Of a stretch of DNA of 64,000 bases, positions 10,300-22,600 are shown piece after piece (position 1 is the first letter of the stretch; each line of letters begins with the position of its first letter). Source of the stretch: Archilochus colubris (taxonomy: Eukaryota; Chordata; Aves; Apodiformes; Trochilidae); NCBI GenBank assembly GCA_023079485.1, contig CM041089.1, positions 13,283,001 to 13,347,000 of the forward strand, given 5' to 3'. The translations under genes and the position numbers were made by a program. The notes under the pieces were generated by a model, which did not search any database, was not told the DNA's origin, and saw only the letters and a list, made by a program, of their open reading frames with translations.

Positions 10300-12420
10300 A
10301 CTGGTTTGCTTACAGCTTTCAGGCAGGGTGCTGTGTGTGCAGTTTCACCTGGCCTCATGCCAATGGCTCCGAGCTGTCTTCTAACAAGGAATGCCTTAGA
10401 AAAGCAGGGCCAGGAAACACTTTTAAAAGAAAAAAAAAATTATGCTTGTTACTTGCAACCACTGACACTTGAGCTATCTAAAGACAGAAGGAGAAATGCC
10501 AGGTGGGCCACATTGTATGCCTGGCTGCAAGGTTCTGATCTATCTGCAAAGTTCTGATCTACCAGATGAGGAAGTGTGAAAACAAGTGTGAAAACAACCC
10601 AGGTTTCAGTTTTGCAGCAGTTTTAGTGTCTGGGAGGTATTTTTTTTTTGCTGTGGGTCCCCAGGCTATGAAGTGAGAGCATCCGGAGCAGCCAGAGGCT
10701 GCTTGAAGTTCAGCTCTTTGCTTCTGAGCATCCCTGCTTAAATTAGGATTGTAAAGCAACCTGATGCTCCCCAGGCTGAAACTGAGTGGTCATCCACCAA
10801 GACACAGATTAATGCTTCTCTAGTTCAGCTGCAGAGTGTGGTACCAGTGGGATTTGGGTTTCTAGCCTGTGTCTATCACTTGATCAGGAGCTGCTCAGGT
10901 AGTTCCCTTTGGCACTGATGGCAGAAGTTCCTTCCCTGGGGGCTTCATTTCCACTCTCACCTACTCTGTGATGCAGCTTCCCAGCCTTAGTGCATCCCTG
11001 CCAAATGTAAATGAAGTTGTTGAATTTTTTTTTATTTTTATTTTTTTTTAGGACAATCTCCTCTGTCATCAGCAGCTTGCCCTGGAGCTGAAACTCCCTC
11101 CTCTCCCCTCACTGGAAGTGCCAAGCTGCCATGGCCAGCAAAGGAAATGTCATTCAGAGCAGCAGTGTGAGCAAAGCCCCAATCTGAGGTGTCCTTCATC
11201 CCCCAGCCTGGCAAGAGGAGCTGGCAGGCACAGGGATCCAGCCCCAAGGATGCTCTGCTCTACAGAAACCTCTGCCACGGGAGAGCTGGAGGGGTTTTTC
11301 TGCTTCCTGGGGGGATATTGCAAATCTTGGTTAGAGCTCAGACACCTCTTCTAGGGGAATGGACATCAGCAGTTTATACCTGTTCATCCCTGCTGTTTTA
11401 GTAGGAAATCAGGCACCTTAAAACACAAACAGCCCAGCAGAAGCTTACAAAACAGAGCTTGCCAAAGCAAAGAACACCTCCAAAACTTGTCACTAGAAAC
11501 AGTATCCAGGTTGTTATTTTAAAAAACAGTTTGAGAGGAAAAAAATTCCACTGGGAAAAAAAAAAAAAAAAAGCAACTTGGTCTGGCTTAGAAAAATTCA
11601 CACTTGTGTTTTTATTTCATGAAAAATTCTTGTTTAACAAAAAGATTCCACAGACATATCCCTAGGATTTGGAAGTTCACAGTAAGGTCTCCAGTGCCTT
11701 TCCAAGTCTTTCAAGACTGAGAAGAAAAATGTTGAAGAGAAGCCTAAGCCAGGGCTGTTGCTGCAATAAGAGAACAAGAAGAAGGCTCCAAGTGTTCCAC
11801 CCATCCTTCCCCTCACTGGGCTTTATCTGCCTGGCCTCACATGCTCCAACAGAGCAGGACTGCTCTTTTCCAAGAATATCCTGTGTCTGCACTTACCTTC
11901 AAGGCACCTGGGCAGCCTGTATCTCTCCCAGCATCTCCTACAACTCATCCCTTGTTGTTAAAACACAGACCTGCAGTGCAGAGGGGGCTGCACTCAGCCA
12001 GGGAAGGTTTGAAATCCCAGCTATGATTTCAGGCTGAGGTCCCAAGGCACACACCCAGGATGCCAAAGAGGCCCTGAGGCTGTTTCCACTATTGTTTCTC
12101 CTCCCATTAAACACCAGTTTGAGTCTGACAGTGACTCACAGCAGCTTCAGCCAACCTCCAGAAGCAAGAATCATTTTATCCCCATCTGGAGCAACACTAC
12201 AGCACCACAATACAAACGTTTGAAGGCAGGGAGGAAAGAGCATCACACTCCTGGGAAACCACCCAGAGGGTCAGCTAAGGACTGCACTCCCTGCAGCCCA
12301 AGTTTTGCTTGAATACAAGAAGGAGACAAGGCTGTTCCCTTGGAAGCTGGGGCAGAAAGCTGGACGCAATGGAAAGAAACAAAACCTGACAGCACATCAT
12401 TAAAAATCCACTAACAAGGG
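10300..12420. other. Intergenic, no gene recognised
   Basis: Unique sequence with several A or T homopolymer runs (10430, 11030-11050, 11559-11573). No exon or RNA gene was recognised. Confidence 0.5.
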
Positions 12421-15400
12421 GATTTGCTTCGTTTCTTTTTTTTCTTTATTTATTGTTTTTATATATCACTTTTTTTTTTTCCCTCTTTCCAGAAGTCATT
12501 ATGTCCAAGTCCATTAACATTCAGGTAAACAAGTGACAAGAACAACAGATGGGCATGATCTCAGAGCACAGGCACAGCCCCCAGGAGCAGGGTTTGCCTT
12601 TTTTTTTTTTGTGGCAGCTGAACTTGACTCACCCTCACCTGGCATTCCCTCTCTCTCCATCCAGGCAGAGCCCATGGCTGGTGGCTGCCACAGCACATTC
12701 CTCCTCCAAATGCAGTGGGAAGTCCAAGACAGGGCAGGGGAAGGCAGAGAGCTGTGGGATCACAGCACTTGGCCTCCCCTTTATGCTTTCCCCTAATGGT
12801 GAGGAGGGGCAGGCAGTGGCAGCACCAGTGGAGTTACCAAACCAGCCACAACATTCAGAGCAGCCCCTGGCTGCAGAAGGCATTTTGGGCCTTTTTTTTT
12901 TTTTTTTTTGGTCACTTCAGAAGCTCCTTGGGGCTGGGTGCAGTACTGCCACCTCAGCCCCTCTGATTTTCTGCAGTCACCCTCATTTTTAGGTGATCCC
13001 ATTAGCTCCCCCACAGCTTTACCCCCCTTTCCTTGAGGGGGTGGAGGGATCACAATTGCAACAACCACCACTGCTGGTGAGCAACCTTTTGGCCTTCCCT
13101 CAGCACCATTCTGGATGTGTCCCCCCCCTCCCAGAGGCTGGAAAAACCCATGCTGTTGAAGCCTGGTTCACAAAGCATCCTGGTGTTAAGGTTAACTGGT
13201 TGTAAAACTGCAGCACTTCATCACACTATGCACACTATGAGAAATGTTTATTAAGTCGATTTTTGTCTTGTTTCTTTTTTTTTAAAAAAAAAAAAAATAA
13301 AGGCAGAAAGAAGTTAAAACACACTGCTTTTGTGGCATGCTCCACAGTATGAAAAAAATCCCAAGCATTCAGTTAAGCTGTCAGCAGCTCTGTTTGACCT
13401 TTCAGTGTGGTTTCTGAACTTAGACACTTGGACAGTTGGTTTCCTTTTCCCCACCAACCTCTCTTTTCCTCCCCACATCACCTCACACCCATTTCCTCAG
13501 CTGTCCCTTGCTCCAGGAGGATGCTCCCCTAGAGAGGGAGTGGTTTGTATTTACAGCTCACAATTTTATCCTTGGTTTGTTTTGGTTTTTTTAGGAGGTG
13601 TAGAGAGGATCTGGATGGGTCCCCCATGTTACACACACTGATTTCCAGGTGTGCAGGAGAGGCTGTTAAGGCAGGGCAAGGGGTACAACCTTGTGGCTTT
13701 TTCCCCTTGACCTCAGCCAGCTTTGGGACAAACCAACTGGCAGGAAAGCTCTGTCACTTCTGGATCCTGAGTGCCTCCAAAAGGGTGAATCTCTTCTGCC
13801 CTTCATAGCTCTCTCTAGTTTGTTTTAACACTGGTCCATCCTCCAGGAGGTCAGATAAGAGGAGACCCAAGTAGGCAATTTTTTTTCTGAGTTTTTTTCA
13901 GCTACTTCAGTATTGTTAAGCATAATGGTTCCTCTCTGCTCTTCTTCTCCAAGGCCTGATGCCTCCTGCTACAGCTGATGTCCACTGACCATGGGAACTC
14001 TCAGCTAAAGAAAGCATTACCCTCTCTCTGCAAAATTCCTTCTGTCCCCTCCCATGACCTTCCCAGTCCCTGGCTGGTTCCCTCCTGCAGCAACCACACG
14101 GATGGGAGGTGGCCCAGGGTGACAATCCACCCTGAAATGAGCCCCAGAGCAAATCACAGCCCATGCAGGACATAATCTGAGCAACCACCCTGCTCTTCCT
14201 CCTTCCACAGGTCTCAGACTCCCTCCTCAGGTACCACTTTTTCCCAGAGAAACAACCCACTCCCCTTAAGCTACAATGTCAAAGGCAACACCCGAGCTGC
14301 ATCAGGATCCAGCCCACCTTCAAACAGAGCTCCAGCTACATCCACAGCATCAACTGAATACTGAACAATATAAAAAAAAATAGGCATAAGGAAAAAACAG
14401 AAATGAAATGCTTAATGGCATATTTATACACATTTATCAACAGTCAACAACAACAACAAAAAAAAAAGGTGGCAAGTTACACATCCATTCTGTATGCTAA
14501 CAATCCTGGTGGTGCACAGCTACGTAAACACACATGCTTGGTTGATGCATATACATATATCCACATAACAGAGTAGATGACCTGAAGGAGCTGTGCTGGG
14601 GAGCAAGGGGAAGGGGTTACCTACTGCAAAACCCCATCTCATTCACCATGTGCATAACGTGGACATTCAGGGCAGTGTTGCTTTAAGGCTATTTCTAAGG
14701 CTGAATCTTATCTTGTCCCACCCCTCGATGCAAAGTTCTGTTGAAGCACTTCCTCCTCTCACCCAGCACAACTTGAGATATATATATATATATATATATT
14801 TACCTATATACTTTTTAAAGGCCCTATATACTAGAAGGCAGGAAGAGGAAAGGGAAGAATGGAAGGGGGAAAGAGCCTCCAAATGGATCAGTTTGCCCCA
14901 GTGCAGGAATTCCCCATCCTGTCTTGGCAAAGGCCATGGCACCCATGGACAAGGTGCTGTTGCCCAGTGGTCATGGGTCTCCCTCCCTGGCTGATCTGAA
15001 GCTCTTCATTGCAATGAAGAGGGAGAGTGAAAAATACTTGAAGGACCAAAATTATTCCTGAAGTGGGGAAGGTGATCACTACTTTCAACTCCTCCCCTTG
15101 CTTGCTGCAAGGGGGGCAAGGAGCTGAGAGTTTCCAGCTCAAGTGCCCATATGGGTAAGGAAAAGGCTTTTCTTAAAAATATATATCTATAGAACTATAC
15201 ATATAGATCATCTTTTTAGAGACACTCTGATTTTATTACATAGCTCCTGGGTCACTCTCCCCCCCTCTATCTACAGATAACAGAGTGGCATTTGAGGAAG
15301 CCACAGACATCAAACTGGCAATCAAAGCTTACCAGGTCACAAGAAAGTGTTTTCATCTGGTGTGATCTAAAAGCCTGATCAGCTTTGATGAGCTGATCTC

Positions 15401-16439
15401 CTGCCATTGATGTGACTGGAAGTGGAAAGTCTTAATATTATTATTTTTTTTTTTCCAAAATCAGGTTTCTTAGCAATGTTACAGTGTATGAAGATTTTCT
15501 ATAAGTCAGGAAAATCTCATTGAACAAGAGAGAGATGCAAAGATGAAATCTGAAAAATGAATGTAAATAGCAATACATACATGCACCCTGCAATACATAA
15601 GTGCAGGATTTCTTAGGTTAAGGACTTTTTTTGTTTTTTTCCTAAAGTTTTCTACTTTTTTTCCAACACCATTTGTATGCAAGCATTAGCTTAACAGTGG
15701 AAACTTGGTATAGAGCTAGACTCTCTCACGAGCATGTGTCTTTCAAGAAACAATGAAGGAGGTTAAAAAAAGCAACTTCATTTTCAGCTTGTTACAGTTA
15801 AAAATCTGGGACTAAAACCCATTCCCAGCTGCTGATGCTTTAGTGTAACCAATCAGTGGACATGAGCCAATTTATAAAGTTAGAGCCCCAAGGAAAAAAA
15901 AAAAAAAAAAGCCAAAAACAACCCCACTCTTCAGAGATTTAAACAATTTAAGCATGACTTGTATTAAGGACTGATCTAGCACTGCAAACAGGTTGGAGAA
16001 GAACAATGCCCCAGCATTTCCCCTGGGGACACATTGCACTCAGGCTATGGGGGCCCTTTCCTCTCCTCTCCTCTCCTCTCTCCCAAGCTTTGGGCAGCCA
16101 GCCAGCCTTGCCTAAGAGAGCATGGAAGAGCCAGGGAGTCGGGGTGATGGTAGGAAAAGCTGAGAAGAAATGAATGAAAATGCTAAATCCTGATTCAGCA
16201 TCCAATTATGCATATAAAAAAAAAAAAAGGCTGTGTCAAAAAAGAGATTTTTTTTAAAAAACCAAGGCAAAGTTTTTCTGATATCGGGCTGCAGCCTTTT
16301 TCCTCTGTACATTGTCCACAATTTCTGAGTTACAGGGGATGGGGAAAGAGGAGGAAGGACTCAATCTCCTGCTACAGCAGCTTTCCCCATCACACAAAAC
16401 TGATGTGTAACTAACTCAGCCACAAGGATATGGGAAAGT
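12421..16439. other. AT-rich CD81 3' flank, possible extended 3' UTR
   Basis: The stretch is AT-rich with homopolymers, a (TA)n run near 14778-14800 and minus-strand AATAAA motifs at 13252-13247 and near 12443-12453. This fits either a long CD81 3' UTR or intergenic DNA. A short (CCTCT)n run lies at 16046-16082. No other gene was recognised. Confidence 0.4.
13247..13252 (-). terminator. CD81: Candidate distal CD81 poly(A) signal
   Basis: AATAAA on the minus strand is followed within 15-25 nt by a GT-rich stretch (AGTGTGCATAGTGTG), a reasonable cleavage context. Use would give a 3' UTR of about 3.4 kb. Confidence 0.3.
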
Positions 16440-16449
16440 TTTATTTATT
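16440..16449 (-). terminator. CD81: Candidate proximal CD81 poly(A) signal (AATAAATAAA)
   Basis: Two overlapping AATAAA hexamers lie 183-192 nt downstream of the CD81 stop on the minus strand. A T-rich tract precedes them, and a GT-rich element (CAGTTTTGTGTGATG) follows about 40 nt later. Confidence 0.45.
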
Positions 16450-16631
16450 AAAAAAAAAAAAAAGTACTTCAAAATAAAAATGATAAGTACTGTATGGTAA
16501 TATTGGAAGTATTTATATACATAGTTTTCTCTATCTTTTGTTGAAATGTCTCCTGGTCACTTGGTGGCACTTGGGGTCCCCTCTAGCGCCGTCAGCCCTG
16601 CTCCCCCCTTCCCCTCCCTGGCTCTCACGGC

Positions 16632-16694
16632 TCAGTAGACGGAGCTGTTCCTTATGCCACAGCACAGCACCATGCTCAGGATCATCTCGAAGAT
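16632..16694 (-). CDS. CD81: CD81 coding exon 8 (end of TM4, tail, stop)
   Basis: Encodes [20 protein letters not shown] and TGA (residues 219-238). Acceptor CTGACAG ends at 16695. Identical to the recalled human tail, including the double cysteine and the SVY end. Confidence 0.95.
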   Translation of the reverse strand: MFEMILSMVLCCGIRNSSVY

Positions 16695-19600
16695 CTGTCA
16701 GGAGACACAGGGCACCAGTGAGGCACTGAGCAGGACCACGCAGGACCTCTCCCCCCAATCCTGAGGTCCCCATCCCCGCTCATGCCACGGACAAGGGCAG
16801 AGCTGCTGTGCCTCTGCTATCACTTTCAGCTCCAGATAAGATGATGTTCTCTCCACTCTTGCAGGCAGCAGGGCTGGCACACTGCAAGCCTCCTACCTGC
16901 CAGCTACACATACCTGGAGATAGATCCCTTCCAGCATCACAGCCCAACCTCTGCACAGGCACTGGGTTCCCAGCCCACACCACTCACAGCTCACCAGGGA
17001 GCAAACCCCATGTGGCAAAGGAAGCAAATCCCCACTGCAGACCCCAGTGACAAAATATGAGGGACTGAGAAACAAGGTTTGGGAGGGAGGGAGGAAAGGA
17101 GAAGGCTCAACAATGCTCTGTCTGCATTTAGGATGGGGTTGAAGGTGTCCCTGCTTTGCTATGCTTGCTGTGTGCCTGCCCTAATAGCACAACCTCGCCA
17201 GGGAATGAGGAAGCCCTCAGTCTTGCTGCATCCCAAAGCAGCTGGCACTGTACCCTGAACCACAGGGGCATCTGGGGGAAAGGGATGGATCCAGCTCAGC
17301 TGGAACAGGATCAGGACACCCTGAAGCAGCTTTTTCCCAGTCCCACAACACCAGGGCATGGTGCTTACCATGATCACAGCAACGACGATGGCAGCGATAC
17401 CGATCAGGTAGAGCTTCCCAGAAAACAGCTCATCAATTTTTTTGTGGCAGCTTGAGGACTGAAGCAGAGAAGCACACAGGTCAGAGAGCCTCTTCTCCCC
17501 TTGCTGTCTCCCAAAAAACAGGCAGGGCTGCATCCCCTTGGTCCCACTCACATTCCTGGGTCCTGGCTCCACAACTTCCCACCAGACTTCATCCCTCCCT
17601 GCCTGCCAGACCCCTCAAGCAGGAACAGCAAAGGAAGAACTGATGGGAACCTGACATCCCTCTACACCAGCCCCAAATAAATGACATCTCTACCCTTTAT
17701 CTCACTCCCAGTAAATCCCCAAATTTCCCTGGTAGTCAACTGAGCTGCACTGAGTGAAAAGCAACCATGCCTACCTGAGTAAAAGTCTCCAGCAAGGAAT
17801 CCTTCTTTGGGCAGAGGTCTTCTCTCCACAGGGGAGTGATAACTGATACTGCAGTATCAGGACCACAGCAGTCCAGCTACGTGGAGAGAGGGAAAAAAAC
17901 CCAAACAATCAAACAACAAAACCCAGCATTAGTAAACAACACTCATATAATGTTCTTCCCACCATTAAATAACCTTGAAACTACCCAAGGCTGAGGACAC
18001 ATCTTGAAGGAGGACACAAGAGAGAGGGAATAACCCTCCAAACTCAATTTTTTTCTTCCCATGCAATACAGCTACTTCCTACAATAATCCCAGATAGCTC
18101 TGGCATTGGTATCTTGGAGGTGAGTGAACCCAAGTCTCTGCAGAGATTTTGCTTCCTGATGAGCATCTAAGTTCGCTGCTCAGAGAAACATTTTTTCCTT
18201 CCATTGCATTTTACTTAAATCATAGGTGCTGAGGTAAATGAAAAAGAATTAGAGCTTGGGCCAGACTTCCCAGTGCAGCAGGAAGAACAGAATATTGAAG
18301 AAGGTGAAGCTTTGTTTCTTTATGTGTAAGAACAGCAAACTCGATAGGCAAAGACCTGTGTGCAGCAGCATTTGCTTCAGACCCTGGCTCATCCATTCAT
18401 TTTCCAGCCCCACATTTTTAATCCTTCTTCCTCCCACATTCTCACATCCTCCATCTCCAAGAGGAGACATCGTCCTCCTCCTCTCCTGTGGAGAGATTTC
18501 CATGTAAAGCTTGGGAAACAGGCAGCAAAATCCCAGTGCCAAGGACACGGTTGATCCAGCTCGCTCATAAGCACCAAAAAATCCAACATCCCCTTCATTC
18601 CCTGCCTGAAGGCTTGGAGTTCAACTTCCTGCTTCTGCCTCAGAGGGGAGGATCAGGATGTGTGCAGTTAGAATAGAATCGGCTGGGTTGGAAGGGACCT
18701 CAGAGATCATCAAGTCCAACCCTTGAACCAGCGTTGTGGTTCCCAGCCCATGGCACTGAGTGCCACATCCAGGCTCTTTGGAAATATCTCCAGACATGGA
18801 GAATCCACTACTTCCCTGGACAGCCCATTCCAATGCCTGATCACCCTCTCCAGAAAGAAATTCTTTCTAATCTCCAACCTAAACCTCCCCTGGCACAACT
18901 TGAGACCCTGCCCTCTTGTCTTGCTGAGAGTTGCCTGGGAAAAGAGCCCAACCCCCCCCTGGCTCCAACCTCCTTTCAGGGAGTTGTAGAGAGTGATGAG
19001 GTCTCCCCTGAGCCTCCTCTTCTCCAGCCTCAACACCCCCAGCTCCCTCAGCCTCTCCTCATAGGATCTGTGCTCGAGTCCCTTCACCAGCCTGGTTGCC
19101 CTCCTTTGGACCTGCTCCAGCACCTCAATCTCCTTCCTGAGCTGAGGGGCCCAGAACTGGACACAGGACTCAAGCTGTGGCCTCCCCAGAGCTGAGCACA
19201 GGGGCAGAATCCCTTCCCTGGACCTGCTGGCCACGCTGTTCCTGAGCCAGCCCAGGATGCCATTGGCCTTCTTGGCCACCTGGGCACACTGCTGGCTCCT
19301 GTTCAGCTTCCTGGCAATCCAGACTCCCAGGTCCCTTTCTGCCACTCTGTGCCCAGCCTGGAGCTCCCCATGGGTTTGTTGTGGCCAAAGTGCAGGACCC
19401 AGCACTTGGAATGTTGAACCTCATCCCATTGGGATCAGCCCAACTCTCCAGTCTGTCCAGGTCCCTCTGCAGAGCCCTCCTGCCTTCCAGCTGATCCACA
19501 CTGCCCCCCAGCTTAGTGTTATCTGCAAATTTGCTGATGGTGGACTCAATCCCTTCATCATCAATGAAGATATTAAACAGAAAGCATCACAGAGTGGGGA

Positions 19601-22600
19601 GCTTGAGCACCAAGTTCTTACCGTTTCATGGAAGGTCTTCACTACAGCTTTCCCGTTGCTCGACTCCGAGTCTGCCATCAGTGCTTGCTGAAATGCTTGG
19701 TCGTAGAACTGCTTCACATCTTTGGCTATCTAGGAAAGGCAAGGAAAAAAATAACCCAAACCAACTCCCTTTAATCCAGAACAGAAGGATGAAAACCATC
19801 CTGCAGCTGTGCCTGAAGAGGAAGGGTTCCCTCTCATGGTGCTCATAGGGAGATGAGCAAATTTTCAATAGATTTGGACCTCATTTATTTGCACACTTGC
19901 AAATTTCCTGTCTTCCACAGGTCTTAAGTCCCTCCAGCTGTGGCATAAGAGCAGAAATTTAAGAACCTTATCCACCAACTAGCATCAATGCTATCCAAGT
20001 GCTCCACAAATTCTCCTTGGTAGGCAAAGACAGACAAAGTCCAGAGGGTAAAAGGCAAGATCTGAGATATCCTCCAGCCCATGAGGATTTGCTGCTGCAC
20101 TCAGGAAAACAGAAACAGCTTGTTCTGAAACCACCCAACCCATGGAGACAAAGCAAGCAGGCAACACATTTTCCACCAAGGCATTTTGGAAGGCAGGAGG
20201 AGGTGGGGTGTCCAAGCCAGGCCATCAGTAAGCACCCTGACTTACTGGTTGGCTTGGAGAGGATGGCAGAAAATTATGGGATACTGCTCACTAAAGCCCA
20301 GTGAGCACCTTTGGGTGCTTTTAAATCAATGTCAAACTCTGGTTGGGTCCCTACCTGGAGCTGGGCACCCCCATCCTGGCAGTGATTTTATGAGAAATCT
20401 CATCCCTACTCCAGCTTTGCCACCTGGGCTGGGAAACTGCAGCCACCCATAGGGGTCTGCTTCAGAATGCAAAAGAACCCTCCTTTTCAGGGAAACTGTC
20501 CTTTTGGCTTCTCCACCTCCTCAAATAATTTGGGAAAGCCAGATTAAAGGAGGACATGCAAGAGAAGCAAAAGAAACAAATATAAGTAAGTATGAAAGGG
20601 AAAATGCTTTCCAGAACATCTGCTCTTGGCAGGGCAGGCTGAATTAGCACATGAAAAAAAAAGAAACTGCAGCAAGAAGTAATGTGTTTTCAATCAATTA
20701 TCCCAGCATTTCTCCATCACTCCTCAAAAAAGTTTGTTTTAGAGGGTGATGTTAGAATCATAGAATGTTCAGGGTTAGAAGGGACCTTTAGGATCATCCA
20801 GTTCCAACCTCCCTGCCATGGGCAGGGACACCTCCCACCAGATCAGGTTGCTCAGAGCCCTGTCCAGCCTAACCTTAAAAACTTCCAGGGAAGTTTTCCA
20901 GGCTGCCACCAGGGCTTAAAAACTTCCAGGGAACTTCCAGGGCTGCCACCACCTCTCTGAGCAACCTGTGCCAGTGTCTCACCACCCTCATGGGGAAGAA
21001 CTTCTTCCTAACTTCCAATCTAAATCCCCCCTCCTCCAGTTTGAATCCATCTCCCCATGTCCTGTCCCTCCCTGACATCCTAAAAAGTCCCTCCCCATCT
21101 TTCCTGTAGCCCCTTCAGATACTGGAAGGCCACAATGAGGTTTCCTTGGAACCTTCTCCTCTTCAGACTGAATAACCCCAACTCTCTCAGTCTCTCTCTA
21201 TAGGAGAGATGCTCCAGCCCCCTGATCATCCTCCTGGCCCTGCTCTGGATTAAACATTTGATTTTTGATACACAGAAAAAAAAAAATAAAACCAATCCTA
21301 CCTCTTGCTTCCCCATCCTGTATCTAAAGCACCTCTGAGATGAGTTCCTCTTGGAGAGAGACTGCCTCCAGCTTTGGTGGGTAAAGCATTCTGTGCCCTG
21401 GTGACAGCAGAGTATTGTCCCCACGAGGGGACAGACTCCCCCCTGGGAGTAGCTCTTGGAGGCATCACTCAGAGCTTCCCCTCTCAGCCTGCCTTTCTCC
21501 CAGGATATTCCCCAAAGAGAAGCAAACTCCCTGCCTTGGAGTGAGGACTTCCAACCAGCCCATTCATCATTGTGGCTGCCAAAACAGCCAAGGCAAACAG
21601 AATGCCACCATTTTCACCTGCAAAACTGATTTCAGGGGGAGAGCTCATCACTCTTGCCTTGGCAAATCCTGAATTACCAAGCTTCATGCTCTGATGGCTG
21701 AGCTCCTTCTCCCCAGCACAGAAAGCAAAAGCCATGGGGTCCTTCCTTACTCAAGCATCCTTTTTTTTTTTTTGCTGTCTGTTCAGTCACACATCTTGGA
21801 CTCTTCAGGATTCACAGAGTGAGGTCTGGAGGAGGCAGGGCCCCTCTGCAAAAGGGGAATCAACTCACTGAAGTTGCTAGGAAACATCACCCTGCCTGCA
21901 CAATAAGAATTTCAGCCCCAGAGGAGTTTATCCTGGTGAAATCATGCTCTCTCCCTGGTGAATGACAAGGGTGTTCCCATTCACAGCCCAGCTGTGGTCA
22001 TCTCTGCTCTCCATGCAAATGGAGAGCAAGACACCACCTACTTACACAGCTGCCTTACAGCTCTTGGTCAAATAGAGACATTTCCTACTCTGCCAGTCTC
22101 TAACTTTGACTTGGAGCCCAAGCAATCCTCTTTTCTCTCCTCCAACCCCCTGAGTGACCAACACCCAGCCTGCTGCTTGCTGCAGGATGCCCATGGTGCC
22201 CATCCACTGAGAGCTCTGCACTTTGAGACCAAGCTCCCTTGAGCTGATCTAACCTCCAGCCAAGAGGAACTCATCCAGCCAGTCCCTTTCTACCCCTCCT
22301 GCATGCATGCACAGCATATTGATCAGCAGCCAACTCAGTCCTGGCAGGCAAGCAGCCCCAAGAGGGTTATCTGAGGCTGGCAAACAGGAGGAAGCATCCA
22401 GCCATCCCCTTGGTGCAGGCTCTGCCCACATGATATTCCCTCCATGGGCCACATGGCTGGGGTTGTTTGGCACCTGGGATGTGTGGGTGGTTTCCCTGCA
22501 GGATTCCTTACAAAAACCAACTCAGACTGTGACTGACAGCAGCAAGGAGGAGACCCAAACGAGACAGGGCCATTTTTATTCTAGACATCACCCTACATTC

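Noticed and set aside
18710..19405. 231-codon minus-strand frame as a possible host gene
   Set aside because: It is the C-terminus of the CR1 reverse transcriptase, with the CR1 3' tail following.
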